Positions 26,302-36,039 are shown, numbered from the stretch's first letter. The stretch is DNA of 64,000 bases from Sandaracinaceae bacterium (GCA_019637095.1 JAHBWG010000016.1:53865-117864); one strand, 5' to 3'. Notes: generated by a model not told the origin, from the letters alone. Numbers and translations are program-made.

Positions 26302-26403
26302 CGGGTCACCTCCTCGATTCTAGCGCTCAAGACGCCGCACCCGCCCGTTGGACGCAGGGTTTCTCGATGACGAGGAGGGTTGGAACGTTGGAACGCAGCC
26401 GAC

Positions 26404-27330
26404 TCACCGCGCGTCGAAGCAGATCTCGACGCGCGCGACGATGAGCGCGCCCGACGGAGGGCCCGGCCGGATGCGCAGCAAGGTGCGCTCGTCCCCCGCC
26501 GGCAAGGGGGCGGTCGCGTCCGCGCCATACCAGCGATACGGCGCGACGTTGGAGACGAAGCCGCTCGGCGTCGCGCCGGTGCCGGAGAAGGTCTGCCACG
26601 AGAAGCTGCCGCTCGCGGTGGTGTTGAAGCTCCGCCCGTAGATCGCCAAGGTCGCGCGCTCGACGCGGCCGAGGCCGCTCGTGCTCAGCTCCACGTCGAT
26701 GAAGGCGGTGCCCGACAGCTCGAGCCCGCCCTCGCCCAGGAACGGATCGCTGAAGACGGGGCGGTAGCCGATCGCGCTCGACGCCGCGGTGACGCGCCAG
26801 CGCGTCGTGTCGGGCAGCGTGTTGGCCTCGTACTGAACGTACGCGGTCGAGCCGCTCGACGTGCCCGCCCAGCGGAAGCGCACGACGTGGGTGCCCGTCG
26901 CGCCCGAGAGGCACGACACGGTCGTGGTCCCCGCGTCGAAGCCCGCGTCGGGCACCGACGCGTCGAAGCCCGCGTCGGGCACCGACGCGTCGAAGCCCGC
27001 GTCCGCGAGCCCGGCGTCGTCGCGCCCGGCGTCGTCGAGCGACGACGCGTCGAGGTCCCCGCCGTCGTCCGGCACCGATCCGTCGCGCACCGGCGCGCCC
27101 CCGCCGTCGGCGAGCACCGATCCGTCGAGGCCGCCGCCGTCGTCCGACGCCGAGCCGGCGTCGCGCGCGACCTCCCCCGCGTCGCCGGCGCTCGCGTCCG
27201 CGACCTCGGCGTCGAGCGCGGCGCCGTCCGACGCGCCGCCGTCACGCAGCGCGACGCCGCCGTCGAGCCGCCCCCCACCCTCGCAGGCGGCGAGCAACAC
27301 GAAGACCCCCAGGGCTCGCCGCCAACGCAC
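26404..27330 (-). CDS. Lipoprotein with long Asp/Ala/Gly-rich linker
   Basis: A 308-residue lipoprotein (MRWRRALGVFVLLAAC lipobox). Residues about 17-135 are an extreme low-complexity linker of Asp, Ala, Gly and Ser, including the repeat GFDASVPDA. The C-terminal 170 residues form a beta-rich domain with conserved-looking aromatic residues (VRFRWAGTSSG, AYVQYEAN, APYRWYGADAT) and one cysteine near each end. I do not recognise the domain; a surface binding role is possible. It lies about 100 bases downstream of arsM's start, separately transcribed. Confidence 0.78.
   Translation of the reverse strand: MRWRRALGVFVLLAACEGGGRLDGGVALRDGGASDGAALDAEVADASAGDAGEVARDAGSASDDGGGLDGSVLADGGGAPVRDGSVPDDGGDLDASSLDDAGRDDAGLADAGFDASVPDAGFDASVPDAGFDAGTTTVSCLSGATGTHVVRFRWAGTSSGSTAYVQYEANTLPDTTRWRVTAASSAIGYRPVFSDPFLGEGGLELSGTAFIDVELSTSGLGRVERATLAIYGRSFNTTASGSFSWQTFSGTGATPSGFVSNVAPYRWYGADATAPLPAGDERTLLRIRPGPPSGALIVARVEICFDAR
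26933..27004. repeat. 27-bp tandem repeat in lipoprotein linker
   Basis: Two full units and a partial third of a 27-base repeat lie in frame inside the lipoprotein gene at 26404-27330 and encode GFDASVPDA copies. The unit length is a multiple of three, so copy-number change would alter linker length without a frameshift. Confidence 0.85.
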
Positions 27331-27432
27331 GCTGCGGTGTACGGCGCCGCCGCGCCCGGCCTACCCCGCGCTGTGAGGAGCCTCAGTGACGGACCCGCGG
27401 CAGCTGTACGAATCTTTCACACGAGCTCGGGC

Positions 27433-27663
27433 ATGACCGAACCGACACGAGACGATCGCGACTACCTCGACGCCATCGCGCGCAAGCTCGGCGACCCGGA
27501 CGCGTACGTCCGGTTCCTCGAGGAGAAGCTCGCGCGCGCCGCGGTCCGCGCGGCGGCCGAGCCCTCGCCGATCGAGTCGGGCGTGCGCCCGATCGAGGAC
27601 GCTCAGCCCGAGCAGTCGTCGACGGGCACGCACGTGCCGCTCTCGGCCGACGGCGCGTCCTGA
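27433..27663 (+). CDS. Small hypothetical protein
   Basis: A 76-residue protein: an acidic/basic helical first half (RDYLDAIARKLGDPDAYVRF and a following EEKLARA stretch) and a disordered tail. No family is recognised. Its last 61 bases are antisense to the end of the convergent Cys-rich lipoprotein gene, so the tail may simply reflect that gene. The helical half has normal composition and a clear ATG. Confidence 0.5.
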   Translation: MTEPTRDDRDYLDAIARKLGDPDAYVRFLEEKLARAAVRAAAEPSPIESGVRPIEDAQPEQSSTGTHVPLSADGAS

Positions 27664-27899
27664 TAGCAGCAGAAGAGCCCGCGCTGGCAGGTGAAGTCGG
27701 CGGCGCCGCCGTGGTCGCAGCGCGCGCCGCGCGCGGCGCGCCGGCGCCCGCCCTCGGTCGGATCCGAGTCCTCTTCGCCAGCCGTCGCAGCGGGCTCCGC
27801 TTCGGTCGCCGGCTCGCTCGCGCCTCCGCCGCACGCGAGGGCGAAGACGAACAGGAGGGCCGGGCACAGCCGAGCCAGCCGAGGGATCACGTCACTCAT
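27603..27899 (-). CDS. Small Cys-rich lipoprotein
   Basis: A 98-residue predicted lipoprotein (signal ending LLFVFALAC) with a Glu/Ala-rich linker and a C-terminal module with six cysteines (RGARCDHGG, CQRGLFCCYQ, GTCVPVDDC), the spacing of a small disulfide-stabilised domain such as those on myxobacterial surface proteins. It lies 19 bases downstream of nhaA's reading direction start region but is a separate unit. Function unknown. The overlap with the gene on the other strand is short. Confidence 0.7.
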   Translation of the reverse strand: MSDVIPRLARLCPALLFVFALACGGGASEPATEAEPAATAGEEDSDPTEGGRRRAARGARCDHGGAADFTCQRGLFCCYQDAPSAESGTCVPVDDCSG

Positions 27900-27918
27900 C
27901 CGCGCAGGATATCGCGCC

Positions 27919-29304
27919 TCACGCCGGATCGGATCCCTCTGCCGGCGCCGGGGTCGGGGCGCGCGTCGAGAAGCGCAGCACCACGAGGCCGCCGACCGCC
28001 GCGAGGGTCGAGCCGAAGAGGATCCCGACCTTGGCCGCCTCGCCGAGCGCGGCGTCCGAGAACGCGAGCTGCGCGATGAAGAGCGCCATCGTGAAGCCGA
28101 CGCCCGCGAGCATCCCCGCGCCCACGACCTGTCCCCACGTCACCCCGCGCGGGAGATCCGCGAGCTTCAGCTTGACCGCGAGCCACGTCGCGCCCGCGAC
28201 GCCCACCGTCTTGCCGACGAGGAGGCCCGCCATCACGCCGAGCACTAGCGGCGAGCCGATCGTCTCGCCGAGATCCCCCTCGATCGTGACGCCCGCGTTC
28301 GCGAGCGCGAACACCGGCAGAACGACGAACGTCACCGGGCCGACCAGCGCGTGCTCGATGCGCTGCAGCGGCGCGCTCGCCTCGTCGATCGCGAGGTTCA
28401 TCTTCTCGAAGACGTGCTGCTGCGCGTTCGTGTTCATCTTCGTGTCGCACGGCAGCCCCGTCGCGGAGAGCTTGCCGAGCAGGTGCTCCATGCGCTTCAC
28501 GAAGCCGGGGCCGTCGATGCGGGTGCGCGCCGGGATCGTGAACGCCATCAGGAGCGCCGCGATCGTCGCGTGCACGCCGGAGTCGAGGAACGCGAGGACC
28601 GCGCACGTGCCGACGATGAAGAAGGGCACCGGATCGCGCGTGCCGATCACGTTCAGGCCGACGCTGAGCACGAGACACCCGACGCCGATCCCGAGCGAGA
28701 TCATCGAGATGTCGGTCGTGTAGAAGACCGCGATCACCAGCACCGCGCCGATGTCGTCGACGATCGCGAGCGCGGTGAGGAACACCTTGAGGCCGAGCGG
28801 CACGCGATCGCCGAGCACCGCGAGGATCCCCAGCGCGAACGCGATGTCGGTCGCCATCGGGATCCCCCAGCCGTCCGCCGAGGGCGTCCCCACGTTGAGC
28901 GCGGCGAAGATCCCGGCGGGCACGAGCATGCCGCCGACCGCGGCGACCGCGGGGAGCGCGGCCTTGCGCACGGAGGACAGCTCGCCGACGAGCAGCTCGC
29001 GCTTGATCTCGAGGCCGACGAGGAAGAAGAACACACCCATCAGGCCGTCGTTGATCCAGTGATGGAGCGACTTGGCGAAGCGGGCCGGGCCGAGCGACAC
29101 GGCGAGCTCGGTCTCGAGGAGGTGGTGCAGCGTGTCGTGCCACGGCGAGCTCGCCCAGCCGAGCGCGAACACGGTGGCGAACAAGAGCAGGCCCGCGCCC
29201 GCGAGCTTGTGCTTGGCGAACGTCATCAACGGCTTGAGCAGCACGTCGATGGGGCGCTCCGTGGGGGCGAGGCTCGTCGAAGAGATCGGCTCGGGCTCGT
29301 GCAT
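27919..29304 (-). CDS. nhaA: Na+/H+ antiporter NhaA
   Basis: A 461-residue antiporter that exchanges internal Na+ for external protons and controls pH and sodium tolerance. It shows the ion-binding aspartate pair in LAIVDDIGAVLVIA, the helix IV region PMATDIAFALGILA, GLEIKRELLVGEL near the N-terminus, and late helices such as GAGMLAGVGFTMALFIAQLAF. About 40 extra residues in the middle (around GLPCDTKMNTNAQQHVF) make it longer than E. coli NhaA (388 residues), as in many Gram-negative homologues with a cytoplasmic insert. An SD-like GGAG lies before the ATG. Confidence 0.95.
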   Translation of the reverse strand: MHEPEPISSTSLAPTERPIDVLLKPLMTFAKHKLAGAGLLLFATVFALGWASSPWHDTLHHLLETELAVSLGPARFAKSLHHWINDGLMGVFFFLVGLEIKRELLVGELSSVRKAALPAVAAVGGMLVPAGIFAALNVGTPSADGWGIPMATDIAFALGILAVLGDRVPLGLKVFLTALAIVDDIGAVLVIAVFYTTDISMISLGIGVGCLVLSVGLNVIGTRDPVPFFIVGTCAVLAFLDSGVHATIAALLMAFTIPARTRIDGPGFVKRMEHLLGKLSATGLPCDTKMNTNAQQHVFEKMNLAIDEASAPLQRIEHALVGPVTFVVLPVFALANAGVTIEGDLGETIGSPLVLGVMAGLLVGKTVGVAGATWLAVKLKLADLPRGVTWGQVVGAGMLAGVGFTMALFIAQLAFSDAALGEAAKVGILFGSTLAAVGGLVVLRFSTRAPTPAPAEGSDPA

Positions 29305-29447
29305 GGAAAGCTCCAGACGGTCGCGCGCGCGAGCGCACGGCGGGCGTCATCCTCGCAGACGTTCGCCGGCGGCGCACGCGACGATTGGCCGCTCGCGCGC
29401 GCGGCGCTTGCGGGCGGCGTGGCGGAGTGCCACACCGCGCGATCGCG

Positions 29448-31028
29448 ATGGCCAAGGAGCACGAGCGGCGGAGGACCTTCGCCATCATCTCGCACCCGGA
29501 CGCGGGCAAGACCACGCTCACGGAGAAGCTGCTGCTCTACGGAGGCGCGATCCACTCCGCGGGCGCGGTGAAGGCGCGGCGCGCGCAGCGCTCGGCGACG
29601 AGCGACTGGATGGAGCTCGAGAAGAAGCGCGGCATCTCGGTGACCTCGAGCGTCCTGCAGTTCGAGCTCGGCGACATCCGCTACAACCTCCTCGACACGC
29701 CCGGCCACCAGGACTTCAGCGAGGACACCTACCGGACGCTCACCGCGGCGGACTGCGCGATCATGCTCATCGACGCGGCCAAGGGCGTCGAGGAGCAGAC
29801 CAAGAAGCTCTTCCACGTCTGCCGCATGCGCGGCACGCCGATCGTGACGTTCGTGAACAAGCTGGACCGCCCCGCGCGCGATCCGTTCGAGCTCATGAGC
29901 GAGGTGGAGGAGGTGCTCGGCCTCGCGACGGTGCCGGTGACCTGGCCGGTCGGGAGCGGCGACCTCTTCAAGGGCGTCTACGACCTCACGGCGCAGCGCG
30001 TGCTCACGTTCGAGCGCACGGCGAAGAACGCGACGAAGGCGCCCGTGTCGGTGAGCGGGCTCGACGACCCCCAGGTCGCGGCGCTGCTCGGCGCCGAGCA
30101 GACCGACGAGCTGCGCGGCGCGGTCGAGCTGCTCGAGGGCGCGGGCGACGGCTGGGACCGCGCGCGCTTCCTCGCCGGCGAGATCAGCCCGGTGTTCTTC
30201 GGCAGCGCGCTCACGAGCTTCGGCGTCGAGCCGTTCCTCGAGGACTTCGCGGACATCTGCCCGCCGCCCGGACCGCGCGAGACGAGCGCCGGCGTCGTGC
30301 ACCCGGGCGACGACCGCTTCACCGCCTTCGTGTTCAAGGTGCAGGCGAACATGGATCCGTCGCACCGCGACCGCATCGCGTTCATGCGCGTCGTGAGCGG
30401 CAAGTTCGAGAGCGGCATGCGCGTGCACCACTACCGGCTCGGCAAGGTGATCCGGCTCGCGCGCGCGGAGCAGATCTTCGCCGACGAGCGCCGCACCGTG
30501 CACGAGGCGTGGGCCGGCGACGTGGTCGGGCTGCACGACCCGGGGCTCTACCGGATCGGCGACACGCTCTCGACGGACGGTCCGCTCACGTTCGACTCGG
30601 TGCCGCGCTTCAGCCCGGAGCACTTCGCGCGCCTCGCGCTCAAGGATCCGCTCAAGCGCAAGCAGCTCCAGAAGGGGCTCAGCCAGCTCGCGGAGGAGGG
30701 CACGGTGCAGCTCTTCCTCGAGCCGGGGCGCGAGAAGGATCCGATCTGCGGCGTCGTCGGCCAGCTGCAGTTCGACGTGCTCGCCTATCGGCTCGAGCAC
30801 GAGTACGGCGCCGAGGTCGTGCTCGACCGGCTCGGCTACTCGTTCGCGCGCTGGGTGATGGAGGCGGGCACGCCCGACGCGCTCAGGGCCGCGCGCGTGC
30901 CGCTCGCGGTGACGGATCTCGACGGGAAGCCCGTCGCGCTCGTCCGCGACCCGTGGGAGCTCGGCCGGCTCGAGCGCGACAACCCGAGCTGGACGTTCCG
31001 CGAGACCGCCCCGATCACGCAGGGCTAG
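29448..31028 (+). CDS. prfC: Peptide chain release factor 3
   Basis: A 526-residue translational GTPase that recycles RF1/RF2 after termination. The P-loop is SHPDAGKTTLTEKLL, G2/switch I is followed by KKRGISVTSSV, G3 is DTPGHQDFSEDTYRTL and G4 is NKLDRPARDP. The wording of these motifs is that of RF3 rather than EF-G. Length matches E. coli RF3 (529). The ATG at 29448 was chosen over an upstream GTG because MAKEHERRRTFAIISH is the conserved start. It is divergent from nhaA. Confidence 0.97.
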   Translation: MAKEHERRRTFAIISHPDAGKTTLTEKLLLYGGAIHSAGAVKARRAQRSATSDWMELEKKRGISVTSSVLQFELGDIRYNLLDTPGHQDFSEDTYRTLTAADCAIMLIDAAKGVEEQTKKLFHVCRMRGTPIVTFVNKLDRPARDPFELMSEVEEVLGLATVPVTWPVGSGDLFKGVYDLTAQRVLTFERTAKNATKAPVSVSGLDDPQVAALLGAEQTDELRGAVELLEGAGDGWDRARFLAGEISPVFFGSALTSFGVEPFLEDFADICPPPGPRETSAGVVHPGDDRFTAFVFKVQANMDPSHRDRIAFMRVVSGKFESGMRVHHYRLGKVIRLARAEQIFADERRTVHEAWAGDVVGLHDPGLYRIGDTLSTDGPLTFDSVPRFSPEHFARLALKDPLKRKQLQKGLSQLAEEGTVQLFLEPGREKDPICGVVGQLQFDVLAYRLEHEYGAEVVLDRLGYSFARWVMEAGTPDALRAARVPLAVTDLDGKPVALVRDPWELGRLERDNPSWTFRETAPITQG

Positions 31029-31095
31029 CGCGAGCCAGCGCGACCGCTGGCAGCTCGGTGGCGCGCGTACGCGGCGCGCGCCACCCTCTCGAGCG

Positions 31096-31575
31096 ATGAT
31101 CGCCCCCGCGCCCCGACACCTGCGCGACGAGGAGCGCGCGCGGAGCCTCGCCGCGATGCGCGCGTGCCGGGTCGCGCCGGAGTCCGTCCTCGCGCGCGCG
31201 GTCGACGAGACCACCCTCAGCGCGCGGACGCCGCGCCTCGCGGAGATCCGCGGCCCGCGCTCGCTGATCGCGCACGTCGCGCTCGCCACGCGCGCCTCGG
31301 GCATCGCGCTCGGGCGCGCGGTGTTCGTGCGCGCGGATCGGTACGCGCCCGACGGGTCGCTCCCGATCGAGCTCGTCGCCCACGAGGTGACGCACGTCGC
31401 GCAGGTCCTGCGGGACGGGCCGGCCGCGTTCTTCGCGCGCTACGTCGCGGAGTACCTCCGCGGGCGCGCGCGCGGCCTGAGCGATCACGCGGCCTACCTC
31501 GCGATCGGCTACGAGGTCGAGGCGCGCGAGGTCGCGGCGCGCGTCGTCACCCCGCTCCGCGTCGTCGCCCGCTGA
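31096..31575 (+). CDS. Small HExxH protein, DUF4157-like
   Basis: A 159-residue soluble protein with HEVTHVAQ at about 96-103, preceded by VFVRADRYAPDGSLPIELV. This is the pattern of the DUF4157 family, putative zinc peptidase-like domains often found in toxin- or phage-tail-related proteins. A C-terminal helix has a glutamate (YEVEAREVAARV) that could be the third metal ligand. There is no signal peptide. It stands alone, 68 bases after prfC, and ends three bases before the convergent ATPase gene. The enzymatic role is inferred. Confidence 0.75.
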   Translation: MIAPAPRHLRDEERARSLAAMRACRVAPESVLARAVDETTLSARTPRLAEIRGPRSLIAHVALATRASGIALGRAVFVRADRYAPDGSLPIELVAHEVTHVAQVLRDGPAAFFARYVAEYLRGRARGLSDHAAYLAIGYEVEAREVAARVVTPLRVVAR

Positions 31576-31578
31576 CCC

Positions 31579-34308
31579 TCACCCCTCGGCGCGGCTCCGG
31601 TCGACGCGGCGCCCGAAGAGCTTCTTGAGCTCGACGGCCGCGAACACGAGGCCTCCGGCGAGCGTGAAGTAGAGCCACCACCCGAGATCGAGCGGCGCGG
31701 TGTGGAAGAGCCGGTTCATGAACGGGACGTACGTGAACGCGAGCTGCGCGACGAGCATCACGAGCGCGCCGACCCACACCCACGGGTTGCTGAACAGCCC
31801 GATCCGCCAGAGCGGCACGCGCAGGCTCCGGCACGCGAAGAGGTACGCCACCTCGATGACGACGATCGTGTTGACGGCGACGGTGCGCGCCTCCTCGAGG
31901 TGCCCGGGCCGCGTGCGCTCGACGTACTCGAAGAGCCCGAACGCGGCGGCGGCGATGAGCGTCGAGACGAGCAGCGTGCGCAGCCCCAGGCGCGCGCCGA
32001 GGATCGGCTCGTCGACGTCGCGCGGCGGCCGCTCCATCAGCCCCGGCTCCTTGGGCTCGAACACGAGCGAGATGCCGAGCAGCACCGCGGTCGCCATGTT
32101 CACCCACAAGATCTGCACGGGCAGGATCGGCAGCGCCGCGCCCGCGACGACCGCCGCGAGCAGCACGAGCCCCTCGCCGCCGTTCGTCGGCAGAGTCCAC
32201 GTCACGAACTTCACGAGGTTGTCGTAGACGCCGCGGCCCTCCTCGACCGCGGCGGCGATCGTGGCGAAGTCGTCGTCCGTGAGGATCATCGCGGCCGCGC
32301 CGCGCGCCACGTCCGTCCCGCCCTTGCCCATCGCGACGCCGATGTCCGCCTGCTCGAGCGCCGGGGCGTCGTTGACCCCGTCGCCCGTCATCGCCACGAC
32401 GTGCCCTCGCCGCTGCAGCGCGCGCACGAGCACGAGCTTCTGCTCCGGCGCGACGCGCGCGAACACCGCCACGCGCTCGGCCACGTCGGCGATCCGCTCG
32501 AGCGCCTCGTCCGAGGCCGCCGCGGCGTCCGTCTCTGCCGCGATCTCGGCGAGCTCGCCGCCCGTCACCGCGCGGAGCTTCCCCCGCGCGTCGCGCTCCC
32601 CCTCGAGCCCGATCTGCGCGGCGATGGCCGACGCGGTCACCGCGTGATCGCCGGTGATCATCTTCACCAGGATCCCCGCGCGCTGGCACGCGAGCACCGC
32701 CGGCCGCGCCGCCGCGCGCGGCGGATCGATCATCCCCGCGAGCGCGAGGAACGTGAGCTCGGCGACCGCCTCGCGCGGCAGCGCGTCCTGTGGGCGCTCG
32801 AGCCGCCGGTACGCGAGGCAGAGCACGCGCAGCCCCTCCTCGCCGAGCGCGTGCACCTCCTCCTCGATCGCGGCCCGGTCGAAGGGCGCGCCGCCCTCGA
32901 CGGCGACGCAGCGAGACAGGATCGCCTCGGCCCCACCCTTGACGAACAGGATCGGCGTCCGGTCCCCGTCCGCGTGGAGCGAGGCCATGTACATGTGCTC
33001 GGAGGCGAACGGGATCTCGTCGAGCCGTGGGAACGCGGCGAGGTCGTCGAGCGCGGCCTTCTCTGCCGCGACGAGCAGCGCCGCCTCCGTCGGATCGCCC
33101 TCGACCCGCGCCTCGTCGCCCTCGCGCACGACGCGCGTGTCGTTGCAGAGCGCGCCGCACCGCAGCGCGAGCGCGAGCACCGGCTCGGCGGCGAGCTCGT
33201 CGATCGCTTGCGTCCCGCGCCGGATCGCGCCGGAGGGCGCGTAGCCCACGCCCTCGAGGGTGTAGTCCGCGCCGACCGTCCACACGCGCGTCACCGTCAT
33301 CTCGTTCTCGGTCAGCGTCCCCGTCTTGTCCGAGCAGATCACGGTCGTGCTCCCGAGGGTCTCCACCGCGGGCAGGCGCCGGATCAGCGCGCGGCGCCGC
33401 GCCATCGTGGAGACGCCGACCGCGAGCAGGACGGTCACCGCCGCGGGCAGCCCCTCCGGGATCGCGCCGACCGCGAGCGCGACCGCGGCGTTGAACGTGT
33501 CGGCGAGCGCGGAGCCGCGGAGCCACTCGACGGCGAAGAGCCCCGCCGCGACGCCGAGGATGATCCACACGAGCAGCTTCGAGAGCGCCGCGATGCGGCG
33601 CGTCAGCGGCGTCGCGATCTCGGTCGCGCCCGCGATCATCGTCGCGATGCGGCCCGTCTCGGTGTGATCGCCCGTGGCGACGACGACGCCCGTCGCGGTG
33701 CCGAACGTGACCGCGGTGCCGGCGAACGCCATGTTCGAGCGATCGCCGACGCCGGTGTCCACGGCGAGCTCGCCGACGGCCTTCATCACCGGGACGGACT
33801 CGCCGGTGAGCGCGGCCTCGTCGGTCGACAAGTCGCGCGTGCGCAGGAGGCGGAGGTCCGCCGGGACGGCGTCGCCCGGCGCGAGCGTCACGACGTCCCC
33901 GACGACGAGCTCGCGGCTCGGCAGCCGCCGCGGCGCGCCGCCGCGCACGACGTTGGCCTCGGTGACGACCATCGCGTCGAGCGCCGCGATCGCCTGCTCC
34001 GCGCGGTGCTCCTGCACGAACCCGATCAGCGCGTTCACCAGCACGACGGCGCCGATCACGATCGCGTCGACGACGTCGCCGAGCGCGAACGACACCGCCG
34101 CGGCGACGACGAGGATGACGATCAGCGGCTGGACGAACTGGTCGAGCAGGCGCCGCGCCCACGACGTCCCGCCCCGCGCGGTCATCACGTTCGCGCCGTC
34201 GCGCGCGAGGCGGCGCGCCGCCTCCTCGGCCTCGAGCCCCGCCTTCGCGTCCGTGCCGAGCTCCTCGAGCAGCTCGGACGCGCTCATCGCGTGCCAGATT
34301 CCCTTCAT
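31579..34308 (-). CDS. Cation-transporting P-type ATPase (SERCA/PMCA-like, type II)
   Basis: A 909-residue pump with the type II P-type ATPase architecture: N-terminal cation_ATPase_N region, actuator loop with LTGES (168-171), PEGLP in helix 4 (284-288), phosphorylation site CSDKTGT with Asp327, nucleotide-binding domain (FVKGGAE), hinge motif GDGVNDAPAL, and about ten membrane helices. The AVGAIPEGLPAAVTVLLAVG run and the length favour Ca2+ or related Ca/Mn transport over heavy metals, since there is no N-terminal metal-binding domain. A second in-frame ATG at 34287 is possible. Confidence 0.93.
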   Translation of the reverse strand: MKGIWHAMSASELLEELGTDAKAGLEAEEAARRLARDGANVMTARGGTSWARRLLDQFVQPLIVILVVAAAVSFALGDVVDAIVIGAVVLVNALIGFVQEHRAEQAIAALDAMVVTEANVVRGGAPRRLPSRELVVGDVVTLAPGDAVPADLRLLRTRDLSTDEAALTGESVPVMKAVGELAVDTGVGDRSNMAFAGTAVTFGTATGVVVATGDHTETGRIATMIAGATEIATPLTRRIAALSKLLVWIILGVAAGLFAVEWLRGSALADTFNAAVALAVGAIPEGLPAAVTVLLAVGVSTMARRRALIRRLPAVETLGSTTVICSDKTGTLTENEMTVTRVWTVGADYTLEGVGYAPSGAIRRGTQAIDELAAEPVLALALRCGALCNDTRVVREGDEARVEGDPTEAALLVAAEKAALDDLAAFPRLDEIPFASEHMYMASLHADGDRTPILFVKGGAEAILSRCVAVEGGAPFDRAAIEEEVHALGEEGLRVLCLAYRRLERPQDALPREAVAELTFLALAGMIDPPRAAARPAVLACQRAGILVKMITGDHAVTASAIAAQIGLEGERDARGKLRAVTGGELAEIAAETDAAAASDEALERIADVAERVAVFARVAPEQKLVLVRALQRRGHVVAMTGDGVNDAPALEQADIGVAMGKGGTDVARGAAAMILTDDDFATIAAAVEEGRGVYDNLVKFVTWTLPTNGGEGLVLLAAVVAGAALPILPVQILWVNMATAVLLGISLVFEPKEPGLMERPPRDVDEPILGARLGLRTLLVSTLIAAAAFGLFEYVERTRPGHLEEARTVAVNTIVVIEVAYLFACRSLRVPLWRIGLFSNPWVWVGALVMLVAQLAFTYVPFMNRLFHTAPLDLGWWLYFTLAGGLVFAAVELKKLFGRRVDRSRAEG

Positions 34309-34351
34309 GCGGTCGGTCTAGCAGACCGGCGCCGCCCGCGCGGCGACGCGC

Positions 34352-35947
34352 TCACACGCTCGCGGAGACGACCATCGGGAGCCGCACCGGCGCGCCGTCA
34401 CCGCGCGGCGCGAGCGGGCGCGCCGCGAGCGCCCCCCGGTAGCGCACGTGGCGCGCGCGCGTCCACTCGACGAGCGGCCGCCAGGCGTACTGGGTGAGGT
34501 CGTTCGCGATCAGCAGGTGCCAGAGCGGGTTCGATCGCTTGTAGAGGTAGGCCATCGCGAGGTACGGCAGCACCGCGCGCGCGTCCTCGGGCCGCCGGCG
34601 CCAGATCGAGCGGTGACCGAACGTGCGCTGGTAGAGCCACTCGTAGCCACGCTGGAGCTCGTCGGGTCGCATGTGCTTGGGGCGGAACACGACGTGCGCG
34701 GTGTCGTAGCGCCGGTAGTCGCGGTGGAGGATCCGCCCCTCGGCCTCGAGCTGCCGGAACAGCGGCGTCTTCGGGTACGGCGTCAGGATGTGGTAGGTCG
34801 CGCACTCGAGGCGCTGCGCCTCGACCCACTCGGCGAGCCGCGCGAACACGTCCCGGCGGTCGTGATCGAACCCGAGCACGAAGCTCCCGTTGACCTGGAC
34901 GCCGTGGTCGTGGAGCAGGCGCACCCGGCGCGCGTAGTCGGCCGCGCGGGCGGTCTTCTTGCGCGCGTCGCGGAGGTTGTCCTCGCTCAGGCTCTCGAAG
35001 CCGACGAACACCCCCGTGCAGCCGCTCAGCGCCATCCTGCGCACGAGCGACGGATCGTCCGTCACGTCGATGGTGACCGCCGCGCTCCACACGATCTCGA
35101 GCGGGCGCAGCGCGTCGCAGAGGCGCGCGAGGTACGCCCTCGAGGAGCCGAGGTTGTTGTCGGTGAACACGACGTACGGCTGGCCGTCCGCCGCGATCTC
35201 GGCCGCGATCTGCGCGGGCTCGCGCATGCGGTACGGCATGCGCAGGCCGTCGGTCGCGAGGTAACAGAACCCGCAGCGGTTGTGGCACCCGCGCGTCGCG
35301 TTGAGGCTCGTGGTGGTCAGGAAGGAGCGCCGCGCGAGCAGATCCCGGCGCGGCGCCGGGTCGCTCGCGTAGTCCGAGCGGAAGTCGGCCTCGTAGCGCG
35401 GCGCGAGCGCGCCGCGCTCGACGTCCGCGAGGATGCGCGGCCAGAGGGCGACACCGTCGCCGAGCGCGAGCGCGTCCGCGTGCGGCGCGCAGTCCTCGGG
35501 GCACGACAGCACGTGCAAGCCGCCGAGCACCACCTTCGCGCCGAGCTCGCGGTAGCGGCGCGCGAGCGCGAACGCGCGGTCCGCGAACGTGAGGTGCACG
35601 GTGATCCCGACGACCTCGGGCGGCGGATCGGACGGCGCCGCGCCGTGCAGGAGGTTCTCGTCGAAGTACCGCACGTCCCAGCCCGGCGGCGTCGCGCCCG
35701 CCACGCTCGTGAGCGCGAGCGTCGGCGTGAGCACGTGCTTGCCGAAGCTCGCGTGCGGGTCCTTCGGGTAGAAGGGGTTGATCAGGAGCGCCGTCCGCCG
35801 CGCCGGCGCGCGCGCGCTGCGCGCGGGCAGCGGCGGCGGCTCGCGGAACGCGCGCGGGAGCGGGCGCGGGCGGATGGGCTCGACGAAGGGCGCCTCGCGG
35901 TCGATCCACGCAGTCACGGCTCCGAGTACGCCGGAGCGCGGGCGCAT
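34352..35947 (-). CDS. B12-binding-domain radical SAM protein
   Basis: A 531-residue enzyme with an N-terminal cobalamin-binding-like fold (LLINPFYPKDPHASF, VVGITVHLTFADRAF and VVLGGLHVLSCPEDC) and a radical SAM TIM barrel with the cluster motif CHNRCGFC (Cys221, Cys225, Cys228). A C-terminal helical domain follows (YPKTPLFRQLEAEGRI, FRPKHMRPDELQRGY). It resembles the hopanoid/lipid-type B12 radical SAM family with a DUF4070-like C-terminus. The substrate is unknown. A GTG at about residue 11 is an alternative start. The upstream gene diverges. Confidence 0.85.
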   Translation of the reverse strand: MRPRSGVLGAVTAWIDREAPFVEPIRPRPLPRAFREPPPLPARSARAPARRTALLINPFYPKDPHASFGKHVLTPTLALTSVAGATPPGWDVRYFDENLLHGAAPSDPPPEVVGITVHLTFADRAFALARRYRELGAKVVLGGLHVLSCPEDCAPHADALALGDGVALWPRILADVERGALAPRYEADFRSDYASDPAPRRDLLARRSFLTTTSLNATRGCHNRCGFCYLATDGLRMPYRMREPAQIAAEIAADGQPYVVFTDNNLGSSRAYLARLCDALRPLEIVWSAAVTIDVTDDPSLVRRMALSGCTGVFVGFESLSEDNLRDARKKTARAADYARRVRLLHDHGVQVNGSFVLGFDHDRRDVFARLAEWVEAQRLECATYHILTPYPKTPLFRQLEAEGRILHRDYRRYDTAHVVFRPKHMRPDELQRGYEWLYQRTFGHRSIWRRRPEDARAVLPYLAMAYLYKRSNPLWHLLIANDLTQYAWRPLVEWTRARHVRYRGALAARPLAPRGDGAPVRLPMVVSASV

Positions 35948-36039
35948 ATGCCCGCGGCGGCGCGAGCGGTCGCCCGGGCGGCGCGAGCCGTCGGCGCGCG
36001 CGCTTGGACCGCACGACCCACCGTCGCTCAGGCGCGCGG

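Noticed and set aside
26380..26397. GTTGGAACG repeated twice, like a GGAAC -35 box for an ECF sigma factor upstream of arsM
   Set aside because: The motif faces away from arsM and no gene lies downstream in that direction.
31702..34497. A 931-residue open frame on the plus strand
   Set aside because: It is antisense to the P-type ATPase, whose motifs are complete. The translation is Arg/Asp/Glu low complexity, as expected for a shadow in 73-75% GC DNA.
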